A stretch of 64,000 bases of DNA, from NCBI RefSeq assembly GCF_963665355.1, contig NZ_OY762229.1:248001-312000 (forward strand), given 5' to 3'. Under the pieces are notes generated by a model. The model was not told where the DNA came from, did not search any database, and was given only the letters and a program-made list of their open reading frames with translations. Below, piece by piece: positions 1 through 7,341 of the stretch (its first letter is position 1; each line of letters begins with the position of its first letter). A program made the translations under genes and the position numbers. The stretch is from an uncultured Desulfobacter sp. (GTDB lineage: Bacteria > Desulfobacterota > Desulfobacteria > Desulfobacterales > Desulfobacteraceae).

Positions 1-253
1 GGAATAGTAAAGCGAGACTTTTGTCTATGAAAAAATTGGGCTTGATCATAACTTCGGCCACTTTGTGCTCATCTTTTCAGAACATAAAAAATAACGCTGG
101 AATTACAATCGGTTGGTAGTGCCCTGAATCGGGTTTTCTCATGAGTGGCCCATGTTATGATCATCCCCAAAAAATTCTATTGTTCCCCAAAACCCCATGA
201 GCACTGGCGTTTCTATTGTTGGGGATTGGGATCACCCCAATCCCTTTCGATTT

Positions 254-345
254 TTACCGGTAAATATTCCAATACATGGCCTCGGTGTCGCTGATTTTTC
301 CAAGATACATCTGGGCGGTGGACAGGAACCGTCTATTTTGTACGT
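254..345 (-). pseudogene. possible tyrosine recombinase C-terminal remnant
   Basis: A short minus-strand reading frame ending in TAA at 254-256 reads STAQMYLGKISDTEAM followed by a few residues. This resembles the end of phage-type integrases around and after the catalytic tyrosine. No upstream catalytic domain is present, so at most it is a tail left by a lost element. The rest of bases 1-353 holds nothing I can support as a gene. The assignment rests on a short motif only. Confidence 0.3.
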
Positions 346-353
346 TCAAATAT

Positions 354-734
354 TCATTTTTTCGATTGCTCTTGTTTTAACCTTTCGCTCATCCCCGGAC
401 GTTCATAACCATATACTTCCTTTGACCAAGTTGCTGACCAATCTGCAAGCGGAACAATAAATGAACGTAACTCTTTCCCTCTTTCCGTTAAAACGTAGCC
501 ATCAAGACTTCTTGCAACAATTTCTGCATTACGTAAGTCCTTTAGCCGACTATTAAGGACGGATGGAGAGACCCCTCCACAGCGATCCTGAAGATCTCTA
601 AATGAACATGGGTTGTCCCCGAGGTACCAAAGAATGCCTAACGCCCAACGCTTTCCTAAAAGGTCAAAGAGTGCGTTGATTGGTGAACCGGAACTTGAAC
701 CTCGAACCTTTTTACCAGGCTGTGATGAAGACAT
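354..734 (-). CDS. HxlR-family winged-helix transcriptional regulator
   Basis: The protein carries the HxlR core: SPINALFDLLGKRW followed by LWYLGDNPCSFRDLQ, the recognition-helix region SPSVLNSRLKDL, and the wing ending YVLTERGKEL. Family members are small homodimeric DNA-binding regulators, often beside redox or reactive-electrophile genes. I place the start at the ATG at 734, which begins two bases after the stop of the upstream tautomerase gene and has a GAGG about 12 bases upstream. An in-frame ATG at 812 would add 26 residues and overlap that gene by about 75 bases. Both genes are on the minus strand and probably co-transcribed, so this regulator may control the tautomerase or sense its substrate. 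About 126 residues, normal for the family. Confidence 0.85.
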   Translation of the reverse strand: MSSSQPGKKVRGSSSGSPINALFDLLGKRWALGILWYLGDNPCSFRDLQDRCGGVSPSVLNSRLKDLRNAEIVARSLDGYVLTERGKELRSFIVPLADWSATWSKEVYGYERPGMSERLKQEQSKK

Positions 735-735
735 C

Positions 736-936
736 TTAGAAAGATGCCTCAGCAATGATCTCAGCTCGTGTTTTGCCTGCGAGCCCGATAGATTCATTTT
801 GGTATTCATCAATAAAAACTACATACTTGTCTGCAGGAACTTTAGTTATTTCCACTGCGGTTTTAGTGATTTCCTTGATTAAACGAGCTTTTTGTTCTTG
901 ATCAATTGGATGAATAGCAACAGTAATAACAGGCAT
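736..936 (-). CDS. 4-oxalocrotonate tautomerase-like protein
   Basis: A 66-residue protein beginning MPVITVAIHP, with the N-terminal Pro that becomes the catalytic base in the 4-OT/MIF tautomerase superfamily once Met is removed. The rest fits the single beta-alpha-beta unit: a helix KARLIKEITKTAVEITK, then the strand KYVVFIDEYQ. Members form hexamers and isomerise enols or unsaturated keto acids; the substrate here cannot be told. The reading frame is open upstream, but the start at 936 is required to place Pro at position 2. It precedes the HxlR regulator with only a 1-base gap to that gene's chosen start. Confidence 0.85.
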   Translation of the reverse strand: MPVITVAIHPIDQEQKARLIKEITKTAVEITKVPADKYVVFIDEYQNESIGLAGKTRAEIIAEASF

Positions 937-1231
937 AATTTTATTTTCTCCTTCGATTAATTCAACTGCTACGCATTTAATAGCATGATACGAAAATAGT
1001 ATCAAAAAGATTTTTATTCCGATTATTCTATGCAAAGGGCTAACCCTCGAAAATTTTCCAAAACACCCAAAGCAAATTAAAAATTTAGAATAAATCGGAA
1101 AATGCCTATACCGTGGTCATGTGTACTTGATCTGTTATTGGTGAGGGCCGCTGAACTTCAAATAGTCCGGTTCAATACCAGGAGTGATTGCTTTCAATCG
1201 CTTCTTTTTTAACAGAAAACATATTCCGGTA

Positions 1232-1825
1232 TTACCTGCGAGATACTAGGATTTCGTCAATTAATCCATATGCTTTTGCCTGCTCCGCCGTCATAAAATA
1301 ATCCCGTTCCATATCCTCCTTAATTTTTTCAAAAGGCTGTCCTGAAAGGTTGCTATATATTTTATGGAGTTTCTCTTTTGTTTTTTCAAGCCACTCACTG
1401 CGGATTTTAATGTCTGTCGCCTGACCCTGAAGCCCACCGGATATCGAAGGCTGATGAATCAATACCTCACTGTTTTTAAGTGCAAATCGTTTGCCTTTCG
1501 TCCCGGAAACCAAGAGTAATGAAGCGGCGCTCCCCGATTGCCCAACACTGATGGTTGATACATCACATTTGATGTAGTTCATGGTATCCATAATGGCGAA
1601 TCCGTCCGTTACGGAACCGCCAGGGCTGTTAATATAAAAATGAATATCTTTTCCACAATCAGCAGATTCTAAAAAGAGCATCTGTGCTATAATTACGCTC
1701 GCAAGTTCATTGGTCACCACACCGTTAAGCATTACAATGCGGTCACTCAACAGCCTTGAAAAAATATCATAAGAGCGTTCTCCACGGGATGTTTGCTCAA
1801 TTACCATAGGTATGAGGTTATTCAT
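1232..1825 (-). CDS. clpP: ATP-dependent Clp protease proteolytic subunit (ClpP paralogue)
   Basis: A 197-residue ClpP serine peptidase. The catalytic triad is readable: Ser99 in GQSGSAAS, His124 in VLIHQP, and Asp175 in [19 protein letters not shown]. The glycine-rich motif [19 protein letters not shown] precedes it. The nucleophile motif is GQSGSAAS where the usual form is GQAASMGA, a modest divergence. It stands alone among small regulators, with no tig, clpX or lon beside it, so it may be a secondary paralogue and not the housekeeping copy. A GGAG lies 9 bases before the ATG. It would form a tetradecamer docking a Clp ATPase encoded elsewhere. Confidence 0.93.
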   Translation of the reverse strand: MNNLIPMVIEQTSRGERSYDIFSRLLSDRIVMLNGVVTNELASVIIAQMLFLESADCGKDIHFYINSPGGSVTDGFAIMDTMNYIKCDVSTISVGQSGSAASLLLVSGTKGKRFALKNSEVLIHQPSISGGLQGQATDIKIRSEWLEKTKEKLHKIYSNLSGQPFEKIKEDMERDYFMTAEQAKAYGLIDEILVSRR

Positions 1826-1847
1826 ATTATAATCTCCACATATCGCT

Positions 1848-2246
1848 TTATGCGGCCATATTAGTGATTTTATTTCTGTTAAAGTAGCTGCTAAGGTCGA
1901 TCACCTTATTGGACGTGTTACCCCCACAAATTTTTCGGTATTTTCCTGGTGTCAGGCCATAAATCCTCATAAATGCCCTTGAAAATGATTCCTGCGACGC
2001 ATATTGATAATTCAGAGCGATATCAATAATTGGCTGCGCTGTCTGAGTAAGATCTTCAGCCGCTTTTGCCATCCGTCTTTTAGTGATGTACCGATATACA
2101 GATTCTCCGACTATTTTGTGAAAGAGTCTGTGATAATGATACTTTGATAATTTAGCTTTCTGGGCCAAATCGTCCAGTTTGATCTGGTCTTTCAAATTTT
2201 TTTCAATATACTCAACTGAACCACGCAGTGTTGTGTAATAATCCAT
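1848..2246 (-). CDS. AraC-family transcriptional regulator, DNA-binding domain only
   Basis: About 132 residues made almost entirely of an AraC/XylS double helix-turn-helix: [21 protein letters not shown] is the first HTH region and [33 protein letters not shown] the second, with the signature FSRAF-YG-TPGKYR. There is no separate ligand-binding domain, as in MarA/SoxS/Rob-type regulators, so activity may be set by its level. The ATG at 2246 is chosen because AAGGAGG lies 8 bases upstream; an upstream in-frame Met at 2288 lacks such a site. It lies 22 bases upstream of clpP on the same strand and could be co-transcribed with it. Confidence 0.88.
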   Translation of the reverse strand: MDYYTTLRGSVEYIEKNLKDQIKLDDLAQKAKLSKYHYHRLFHKIVGESVYRYITKRRMAKAAEDLTQTAQPIIDIALNYQYASQESFSRAFMRIYGLTPGKYRKICGGNTSNKVIDLSSYFNRNKITNMAA

Positions 2247-2383
2247 ATGTCTCCTCCTTTCCAAATAATGTTTTATCATTATAGACATCCATAAAATTAA
2301 ATTATTGATAATTTTTGCTTAAAATAAACTCCGCCTTCCGAGCAGGCTTTTTTAAAGGCCATTTCATCGTATTCTGGCCACAA

Positions 2384-2707
2384 TCGAAAAAGGTCTTCAA
2401 ACTGTTTACACAGGCGGATCTTTTGGTTATTGATGATTTGTTCCTCCGGAAGAAAATGCCTAAAGATGCAGGTGACTACCTGCTGGATGTCATCATTAAC
2501 CGATATGCCAGAAGGAAAAGTACCGTGATCACATCCAATCGACCCATTGAAGACTGGGGTCTGCTTCTAAAAGACAATGCAGCAGCATCGGCCATACTGG
2601 ACCGGTTGCTTCACCATGGTCATCTGCTAAAATTTGAAGGGAAGAGTTACCGGCTCAAAGAGGCCGCCCAGCGGCTCTCCCGGCGGCCCAATACTAAAGA
2701 GGGATGA
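2384..2707 (+). pseudogene. truncated IstB-like transposition helper ATPase (IS21 family)
   Basis: The reading frame corresponds to the C-terminal half of IstB, the AAA+ helper of IS21 transposases: the Walker B region ADLLVIDDLFLRK, then VIINRYARRKSTVITSNRP (sensor I, with SNRP), and a tail LDRLLHHGHLLKFEGKSYRL. The Walker A half and the transposase IstA are missing. The open frame extends upstream to about 2315, but those residues do not look like IstB. The element therefore suffered a left-side deletion and only its right end survives. Confidence 0.8.
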
Positions 2708-2754
2708 AAAAAGGAGAAAATGAGAAATATTGAGAGCATAACTTAGATCTTAAT

Positions 2755-2815
2755 ATTCTGTCGCCGGGGGATTTTGACCCGGCCACGGGTGGGGGATTTT
2801 AAAGTGGCCATCCGG
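2755..2815 (+). mobile_element. probable right terminus of an IS21-family element
   Basis: Just after the IstB remnant, the motif GGGGGATTTT occurs twice (2766 and 2791), each next to a GGCCA or GGCCAC motif. IS21 elements typically carry short iterated transposase-binding repeats at their ends, so this is probably the relic right end. No matching left end is seen. Bases 2816-2892 hold nothing else recognisable. Confidence 0.45.
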
Positions 2816-2892
2816 GAACAGCTCTCTTTTCAAAAATACTGGCTGTGGGCTTCTGATTTGAGACCGTTGCCATTCTTGCCATTCATACTTTA

Positions 2893-3867
2893 ATGGTGTA
2901 TGTTTTTTCTATGGAAACCAGTGAAAAATACCAGGATCAGGCCCGGATGCTGGCCAACCGGGTAAAAAAAAGATTCAAGCATCTATACAAACGGTTCACG
3001 AAACAAAACCTGGAGGTTTTCCGGCTCTATGACTGGGACATCCCGGAAATCAGGGCCGTGGTGGACTGGTATGCAGGCCATCTTGTGGTGGGAGAATATT
3101 CCAGAAAACAGTCCACCCCAGACTGGCTACCCTTCATGGGTAAAGCTGTGGCCCAGGCCCTTGATGTCCCGCCGGCCAATCTTCACCTTAAAATCCGCAA
3201 GGCCGGTGTCAAGGACGGCGCCCGGTACCACAGGATTAATACGAAAAACCAAAAGATCCCCATGTGGGAACGCGATCTTCAGTTTCTGGTCAACCCCAGC
3301 GACTACGTGGACACAGGTTTGTTTTCCGACCACAGGGAGACCCGCATGATGGTCAGACAAATGGCCCGGGATAAGGATTTTTTAAATCTGTATTGCTACA
3401 CAGGGGCATTCACATGCTATGCGGCAAAAGGAGGAGCAGCATCCACCCTGTCCGTGGACCGGGCCGAAACCGCCATCACCTGGGTTAAAGAAAACATGAC
3501 ATTAAACAATTTATCCGCACCCTGCCACACCCAGATTCAGATGGACACTTTTGCTTTTCTTAAAAAAGCCCTTCGACTTAAACAAAGATACGATCTGGCG
3601 GTGGTGGACCCGCCCTCCTATTCCACCACACGCATGGACAACAGACACTTTGACATCGCCAAAGACTACCCTTTTCTGCTTAACCAGGTCTTCAAACTTA
3701 TGCGGCCGGGCGGCACGGTATTTTTTTCCACCAACCACCAAAATTTTTCCATGGCTGAAAACCAGCTTGACGCTGCGGATATCCAGGAAATCACTGAACA
3801 GACTATCCCCGAAGATTATGTTTCTGCCAAAAAACAGATTCACCGGTGCTGGCGAATCATCTGTTAA
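2893..3867 (+). CDS. class I SAM-dependent methyltransferase, RlmK-like (23S rRNA)
   Basis: The order of motifs matches the C-terminal RlmK half of the bifunctional 23S rRNA methyltransferase RlmKL. VFRLYDWDIPE lies near residue 42, a small RlmI-like region follows, then LVNPSDYVDTGLFSDHRETR, the SAM site FLNLYCYTGAFT (residues 163-174), the acidic loop SVDRAE, the catalytic-type VVDPPSYS (236-243) and a CWRI-type end. In E. coli RlmK forms m7G2069. Here it is free-standing, without the THUMP/RlmL half. Two starts are possible, 2893 or ATG at 2911, and neither has a clear ribosome-binding site. The RlmI family is the main alternative. It stands alone, downstream of the IS relic. Confidence 0.85.
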   Translation: MVYVFSMETSEKYQDQARMLANRVKKRFKHLYKRFTKQNLEVFRLYDWDIPEIRAVVDWYAGHLVVGEYSRKQSTPDWLPFMGKAVAQALDVPPANLHLKIRKAGVKDGARYHRINTKNQKIPMWERDLQFLVNPSDYVDTGLFSDHRETRMMVRQMARDKDFLNLYCYTGAFTCYAAKGGAASTLSVDRAETAITWVKENMTLNNLSAPCHTQIQMDTFAFLKKALRLKQRYDLAVVDPPSYSTTRMDNRHFDIAKDYPFLLNQVFKLMRPGGTVFFSTNHQNFSMAENQLDAADIQEITEQTIPEDYVSAKKQIHRCWRIIC

Positions 3868-3937
3868 GAATTTAGGGCCGCATTACCTTTGCTATACAAA
3901 TTTCCAAAGGCCTTCTCCTCTCTCTCATTACCTGTTC

Positions 3938-4031
3938 TATATGAAAATTTGTGTAGCCTGCACAGATCGTTCAGCCTTCGTTGTGGGATAGACCCGGCAG
4001 TTGAAATGTCAGGTCAGCCCATGGCTGTTAT
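3938..4031 (+). repeat. 94-base interspersed repeat, copy A
   Basis: Matches copies at 7078, 33341, 54648 and 63097. It runs from TATATGAAAATTTG to GCCCATGGCTGTTAT. It lies between the convergent methyltransferase and endonuclease genes, and its last four bases include the TAA of endA. The 3-prime half contains complementary segments (a GTGGGATAGACC region against GGTCAGCCCA), imperfect in this copy. Confidence 0.8.
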
Positions 4032-4768
4032 TGAACAAATCTATTTTTATTCCCCTGGATGGTTTCTATTCTTTTGGCGCGTTCTCGTTCCCAGTCATCA
4101 ACCGGGTCCTGCCTGTCCCATGCCTGAAACAGCTTGATATTTTTTTTACTGATTATTCCATGACCTGGATATGCATCATCCATATAGAAATAAATTCTTG
4201 CGATATCTCCGCGGATTTCGGGTCTTGGCTCGACTTTCTGGTTTTCGATTTCAAAATCGCACTTTCCAAACTGTCTATATTCCCCCGGGATCATGGCATA
4301 GGAATAATTGGAGCGCAGAGCATTGATCTGGCCGTCAGCCGGTGTCAGATTGTAGAGGTCTGCTTGCATATGCCTATATTCCATACTAACTTTTTCAGCG
4401 CATTTTCGGCCTTTAAAAGATTTTCCGTTGCGGCCGACACAACCTTCGGCACCTTCCCGCCACTCTTTAAATGATTGTCCAAAACTTTGGGCCGGCACCA
4501 CATGTTCCCACTCCACGCGTGCTGATCTCTTAAAATGTTTCGTCATTGGAGAAAACTTATCAGTGGGCACAATGGTTTGATCTGATTTAAACGGACAGTC
4601 GCAATAAAAGGAAATTCTATGGTCGTAATAAACCTTATTTAAAAGCAATTTCTTGGCTTTTGAAAAGGAGTCTATGGTCATATTTCCCGCAGCATACGCC
4701 ATTATAGGCAAAAAACACAGAAGCAGAATACAGGCAACAATTAACCCTGAATTTTTGAATCGGAACAT
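4028..4768 (-). CDS. endA: endonuclease I (EndA/Dns-type secreted nuclease)
   Basis: A 246-residue endonuclease I family protein. An N-terminal signal peptide (hydrophobic residues about 8-26, ending AYA) predicts export to the periplasm or medium. The beta-beta-alpha-metal active site is visible in RVEWEHVVPAQ, and the following HMQADLYNLTPADGQINALRSN is the second family signature. Paired cysteines (CDCPF, C in AEGCVG and RKCAE) suggest disulfides. The length is close to that of Vibrio Dns and E. coli EndA. The enzyme degrades extracellular DNA, perhaps for phosphorus or nutrient recovery. Its stop codon lies inside the interspersed repeat. Confidence 0.93.
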   Translation of the reverse strand: MFRFKNSGLIVACILLLCFLPIMAYAAGNMTIDSFSKAKKLLLNKVYYDHRISFYCDCPFKSDQTIVPTDKFSPMTKHFKRSARVEWEHVVPAQSFGQSFKEWREGAEGCVGRNGKSFKGRKCAEKVSMEYRHMQADLYNLTPADGQINALRSNYSYAMIPGEYRQFGKCDFEIENQKVEPRPEIRGDIARIYFYMDDAYPGHGIISKKNIKLFQAWDRQDPVDDWERERAKRIETIQGNKNRFVQ

Positions 4769-4894
4769 GGTCTTTTCCTTTTAATTTTAAGTTGGCAAAT
4801 ATTACGAACTTATGAAATTATACTAGGAAAATCGCAACATGTGAATAGATAAATTCCAGAGTGGCCGCATGAAAAAATAGGGGACAGTCTTTGT

Positions 4895-5173
4895 TTATGG
4901 AATAAACCACATTCCTGGCCCGCATGGAAAAAAAGAACTGTACCTTACTGAACCAAGCTTGCTTGTCTGGCGCATATAAAGATAAGTGCCAAAACCAAAC
5001 GTCGCATCTGCATTCTCGCTGATAACCGCCAAAATGGTTTCACTCAACGTATCAACATAGACGATGGTTGCATTGGACAAAGACCGGGCTTTAATTTCCT
5101 GGAATTTCAGTCTCTTTTGATCCGCATTTTTTTTTGCGTAGAGCGCGGTGAAAGCCCACAGCGCTGCAGACAT
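4895..5173 (-). CDS. small hypothetical protein, weak call
   Basis: A 92-residue frame with a short hydrophobic start (ALWAFTALYA) and a central stretch IVYVDTLSETILAVISENADATFGFGTYLYMRQ. I do not recognise it. No ribosome-binding site precedes the ATG. It may be a decayed gene; the flanking DNA (4790-4894) is also non-coding. A segment AATAGGGGACAGTC at about 4877 resembles a half-site of TnpA_REP-type palindromes, but I see no partner. Confidence 0.25.
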   Translation of the reverse strand: MSAALWAFTALYAKKNADQKRLKFQEIKARSLSNATIVYVDTLSETILAVISENADATFGFGTYLYMRQTSKLGSVRYSSFFPCGPGMWFIP

Positions 5174-5286
5174 TAAATCTTTTAAGGGGGGGATCAGTTA
5201 ATCATTGATAGCAATCGGCGACAAAAAAGAAAAAGGAATATTTAGCCTTACGGACAGTAACGGAAGCCAAGCCCGTATAGACAATG

Positions 5287-5313
5287 AAGGACATGAATAT
5301 TCTTCATGTCCTT
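5287..5313. terminator. perfect 11-bp hairpin downstream of the sulfurylase/kinase gene
   Basis: AAGGACATGAA, a 5-base spacer, then TTCATGTCCTT form a perfect inverted repeat 30 bases beyond the stop at 5343. There is no long T-run, so it may act as an mRNA 3-prime stabiliser or an operator as well as a terminator. Confidence 0.4.
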
Positions 5314-5342
5314 ATGGAAAAATGGATTTTCTGAAATATCGG

Positions 5343-7037
5343 CTACACAAACCCTTTCTCACTGATCAACAGCAGAATCTGCTGAACAGCCTCATCCGGG
5401 GTCAGGTTTGAAGTATCAATGGACAGTTCCGGATTTGAAGGTTCCTCATATGGATCATCCACTCCGGTGAAGCCTTTGAGAAGTCCTGCTTTGGCTTTGG
5501 CATACATGCCTTTGCGATCCCGTTTTTCGCACACGCTGATGGGGGTGGCCACATGGATTTCAAAAAAACCGCCATGGGCCTCGATGGATTCTCGAATTTT
5601 TGACCTTGTCCTCTCGTAGGGAGCAATGGGGGCGCAGATGGCAATGCCCCTGTTTTTGGTGATTTCAGACGCCACGAACCCAATGCGCCGGACATTGATG
5701 TCACGGTGTTCTTTGGAAAAATTAAGCTCAGAAGAGAGATTGCGCCGGACAATATCTCCGTCCAGAAGAGTTACGGGCCGGGTGCCGATTTCCATAAATT
5801 TTGAATACAGTACATTGGCAATGGTGGATTTTCCGGCTCCCGAAAGTCCTGTGAGAAAAACAGTAAATCCCTGACAGACAGGAGACGGATAGGAGCGGCG
5901 CAACTCTTTGATCACATCGGGAAAACTGGCCCATTCCGGTATGTTTTTTCCTTTTCTGACCCGGTCACGGATATGGTCATTGGTAAAGGATAGGGTTTCC
6001 TGACCCTCCTTTACCTCACTGGCCAGTTTAAATTCATCCTCAAAGGGCAAATAAACCATCTCTTCAAAAAATACAGGCTCAATGCCGATCTCCTCGCCGG
6101 CCTGCCGGGCCAGTTCCCTGACCTGGGGTGTATCGTAGAACGAATTGCCGCAGCTGTCCTTTCCGGGGGTTGCATGGTTGTGCCCGATGACAAAATGGGT
6201 GCACCCGAAATTTTTCCCGACAATCATGTGAAGCACCGCATCTCTCGGGCCGGCCAGCCGGGTGGATAACGGCAGCAGATTGAGCATATGGGTATCCGGA
6301 GGATAATGGGCTGCCACCTTCTGATAACATCGCATACGGGTATAATGATCAAAATCTCCGGGCCTGGGGATGCCGGCTATGGGCAGCATCAACAGATTTG
6401 CCTTTGCTTTTTTCATGGCCTGGATGGTCAGCTCGAACTGGGGACGGTGAATGGGTTGCCGGGTCTGAAACCCTACCACCCGTTTCCATCCAAGCTTGAC
6501 AAACTGTTGCCGCACCTCCGAAGGCGTGTTGCGGATCTGTTTGAAATCAGAATGGATCGGAAGATTCAGGGCTTCAATAGTGCCGCCAACGTAGTATCTG
6601 TCCCGTCCACTCTGAAGCCTGGCCACCTCATCATGGGCCATATCTGTGGTGCCGTAAACAGCCATGGCCTCTTTTTCCATATCAGCCTGCCAGATATCCT
6701 CAATGGCCATGAGACCTAAAGGGAATCCTTCGGGGTCACGGAGTACAGCAGACTGCCCGGCCTCAAACCGGTCTGCAAGATCCCGGGAAACATCAAGACA
6801 GATGGGCACAGGCCAAATTTCACCGGAAGGCAGGCGCATGCGGTCCAGGACACTTTCATACGCCTCCCGGGTCATAAATCCTTTCAGGGGACTGAATACA
6901 CCTGTGGTTAACAGTTCAAAATCACAGATCTGACGCAGATTCAACGTGATATCCGGTAAAGAGGATAACAATTGTTTAAGTGCTGTATGACGCTCCTGAT
7001 CCACCAGAAGATTGACAAGACATATTTCTTGGGGCAT
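5343..7037 (-). CDS. ATP sulfurylase / APS kinase fusion with altered sulfurylase active site
   Basis: A 564-residue fusion. Residues 1-385 follow bacterial ATP sulfurylase in the Sat-CysC bifunctional family; residues 390-564 are APS kinase with an intact P-loop GLSGAGKST (397-405), LLDGDIVRRNL, RRIGFVA and FTGVDDPYEEP. The sulfurylase domain has lost hallmark residues: the usual QTRNPxHRAH reads QTRQPIHRPQ (191-200), and VGRDHAGPG reads IGHNHATPG. The kinase half should turn APS into PAPS; the first half may be inactive or act on something else, with APS supplied by a separate dissimilatory Sat. The start is the ATG at 7037, with AAGGGA 6 bases upstream; an earlier ATG at 7052 has none. Upstream lies repeat copy B. 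Confidence 0.92.
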   Translation of the reverse strand: MPQEICLVNLLVDQERHTALKQLLSSLPDITLNLRQICDFELLTTGVFSPLKGFMTREAYESVLDRMRLPSGEIWPVPICLDVSRDLADRFEAGQSAVLRDPEGFPLGLMAIEDIWQADMEKEAMAVYGTTDMAHDEVARLQSGRDRYYVGGTIEALNLPIHSDFKQIRNTPSEVRQQFVKLGWKRVVGFQTRQPIHRPQFELTIQAMKKAKANLLMLPIAGIPRPGDFDHYTRMRCYQKVAAHYPPDTHMLNLLPLSTRLAGPRDAVLHMIVGKNFGCTHFVIGHNHATPGKDSCGNSFYDTPQVRELARQAGEEIGIEPVFFEEMVYLPFEDEFKLASEVKEGQETLSFTNDHIRDRVRKGKNIPEWASFPDVIKELRRSYPSPVCQGFTVFLTGLSGAGKSTIANVLYSKFMEIGTRPVTLLDGDIVRRNLSSELNFSKEHRDINVRRIGFVASEITKNRGIAICAPIAPYERTRSKIRESIEAHGGFFEIHVATPISVCEKRDRKGMYAKAKAGLLKGFTGVDDPYEEPSNPELSIDTSNLTPDEAVQQILLLISEKGFV

Positions 7038-7077
7038 GGAATTTCCCTTCATTGCATTACGGACCTTTTAATCTTTT

Positions 7078-7156
7078 ATAACGGCCATGGGCCGACCTGG
7101 TCTATCAGCCCCCAGGCTCAACCCACAACAAAACATGAAAGTGATCTAACTATATC
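7078..7156 (-). repeat. 94-base interspersed repeat, copy B (degenerate)
   Basis: In reverse orientation it reads GTTGTGGGTTGAGCCTGG, a variable segment, then GTCGGCCCATGGCCGTTAT, matching the 3-prime half of the other copies. The 5-prime half has diverged. It lies directly upstream of the sulfurylase/kinase start, so it is probably in its leader or promoter region. Confidence 0.6.
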
Positions 7157-7281
7157 ATCAAGTATCTGGCGGTTGGGAACAAAAAAAGCTTTTCCGTCAA
7201 AAATTCTCAGGCGCGTATTCAAAAACAATGAAAACCGTGATTTTCTGTTTAATCATCCTTGCGACAAAATACGGTAACACA

Positions 7282-7316
7282 AAAGGCCGGAAAACCTGTT
7301 TGGTTTTCCGGCCTTT
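7282..7316 (-). terminator. rho-independent terminator of acs
   Basis: A 15-bp perfect stem (AAAGGCCGGAAAACC against GGTTTTCCGGCCTTT) with a 5-base loop. Read on the minus strand it ends in TTTTGTG, 26 bases after the acs stop. It could also work in the opposite direction. Confidence 0.85.
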
Positions 7317-7341
7317 CCTAAAGATTTGACAATGGTTATTG

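Noticed and set aside
5205-5411. 68-residue plus-strand frame after AAGGGGGG
   Set aside because: A ribosome-binding-like site exists, but the frame runs into the 3-prime end of the sulfurylase/kinase gene and shows no motif.
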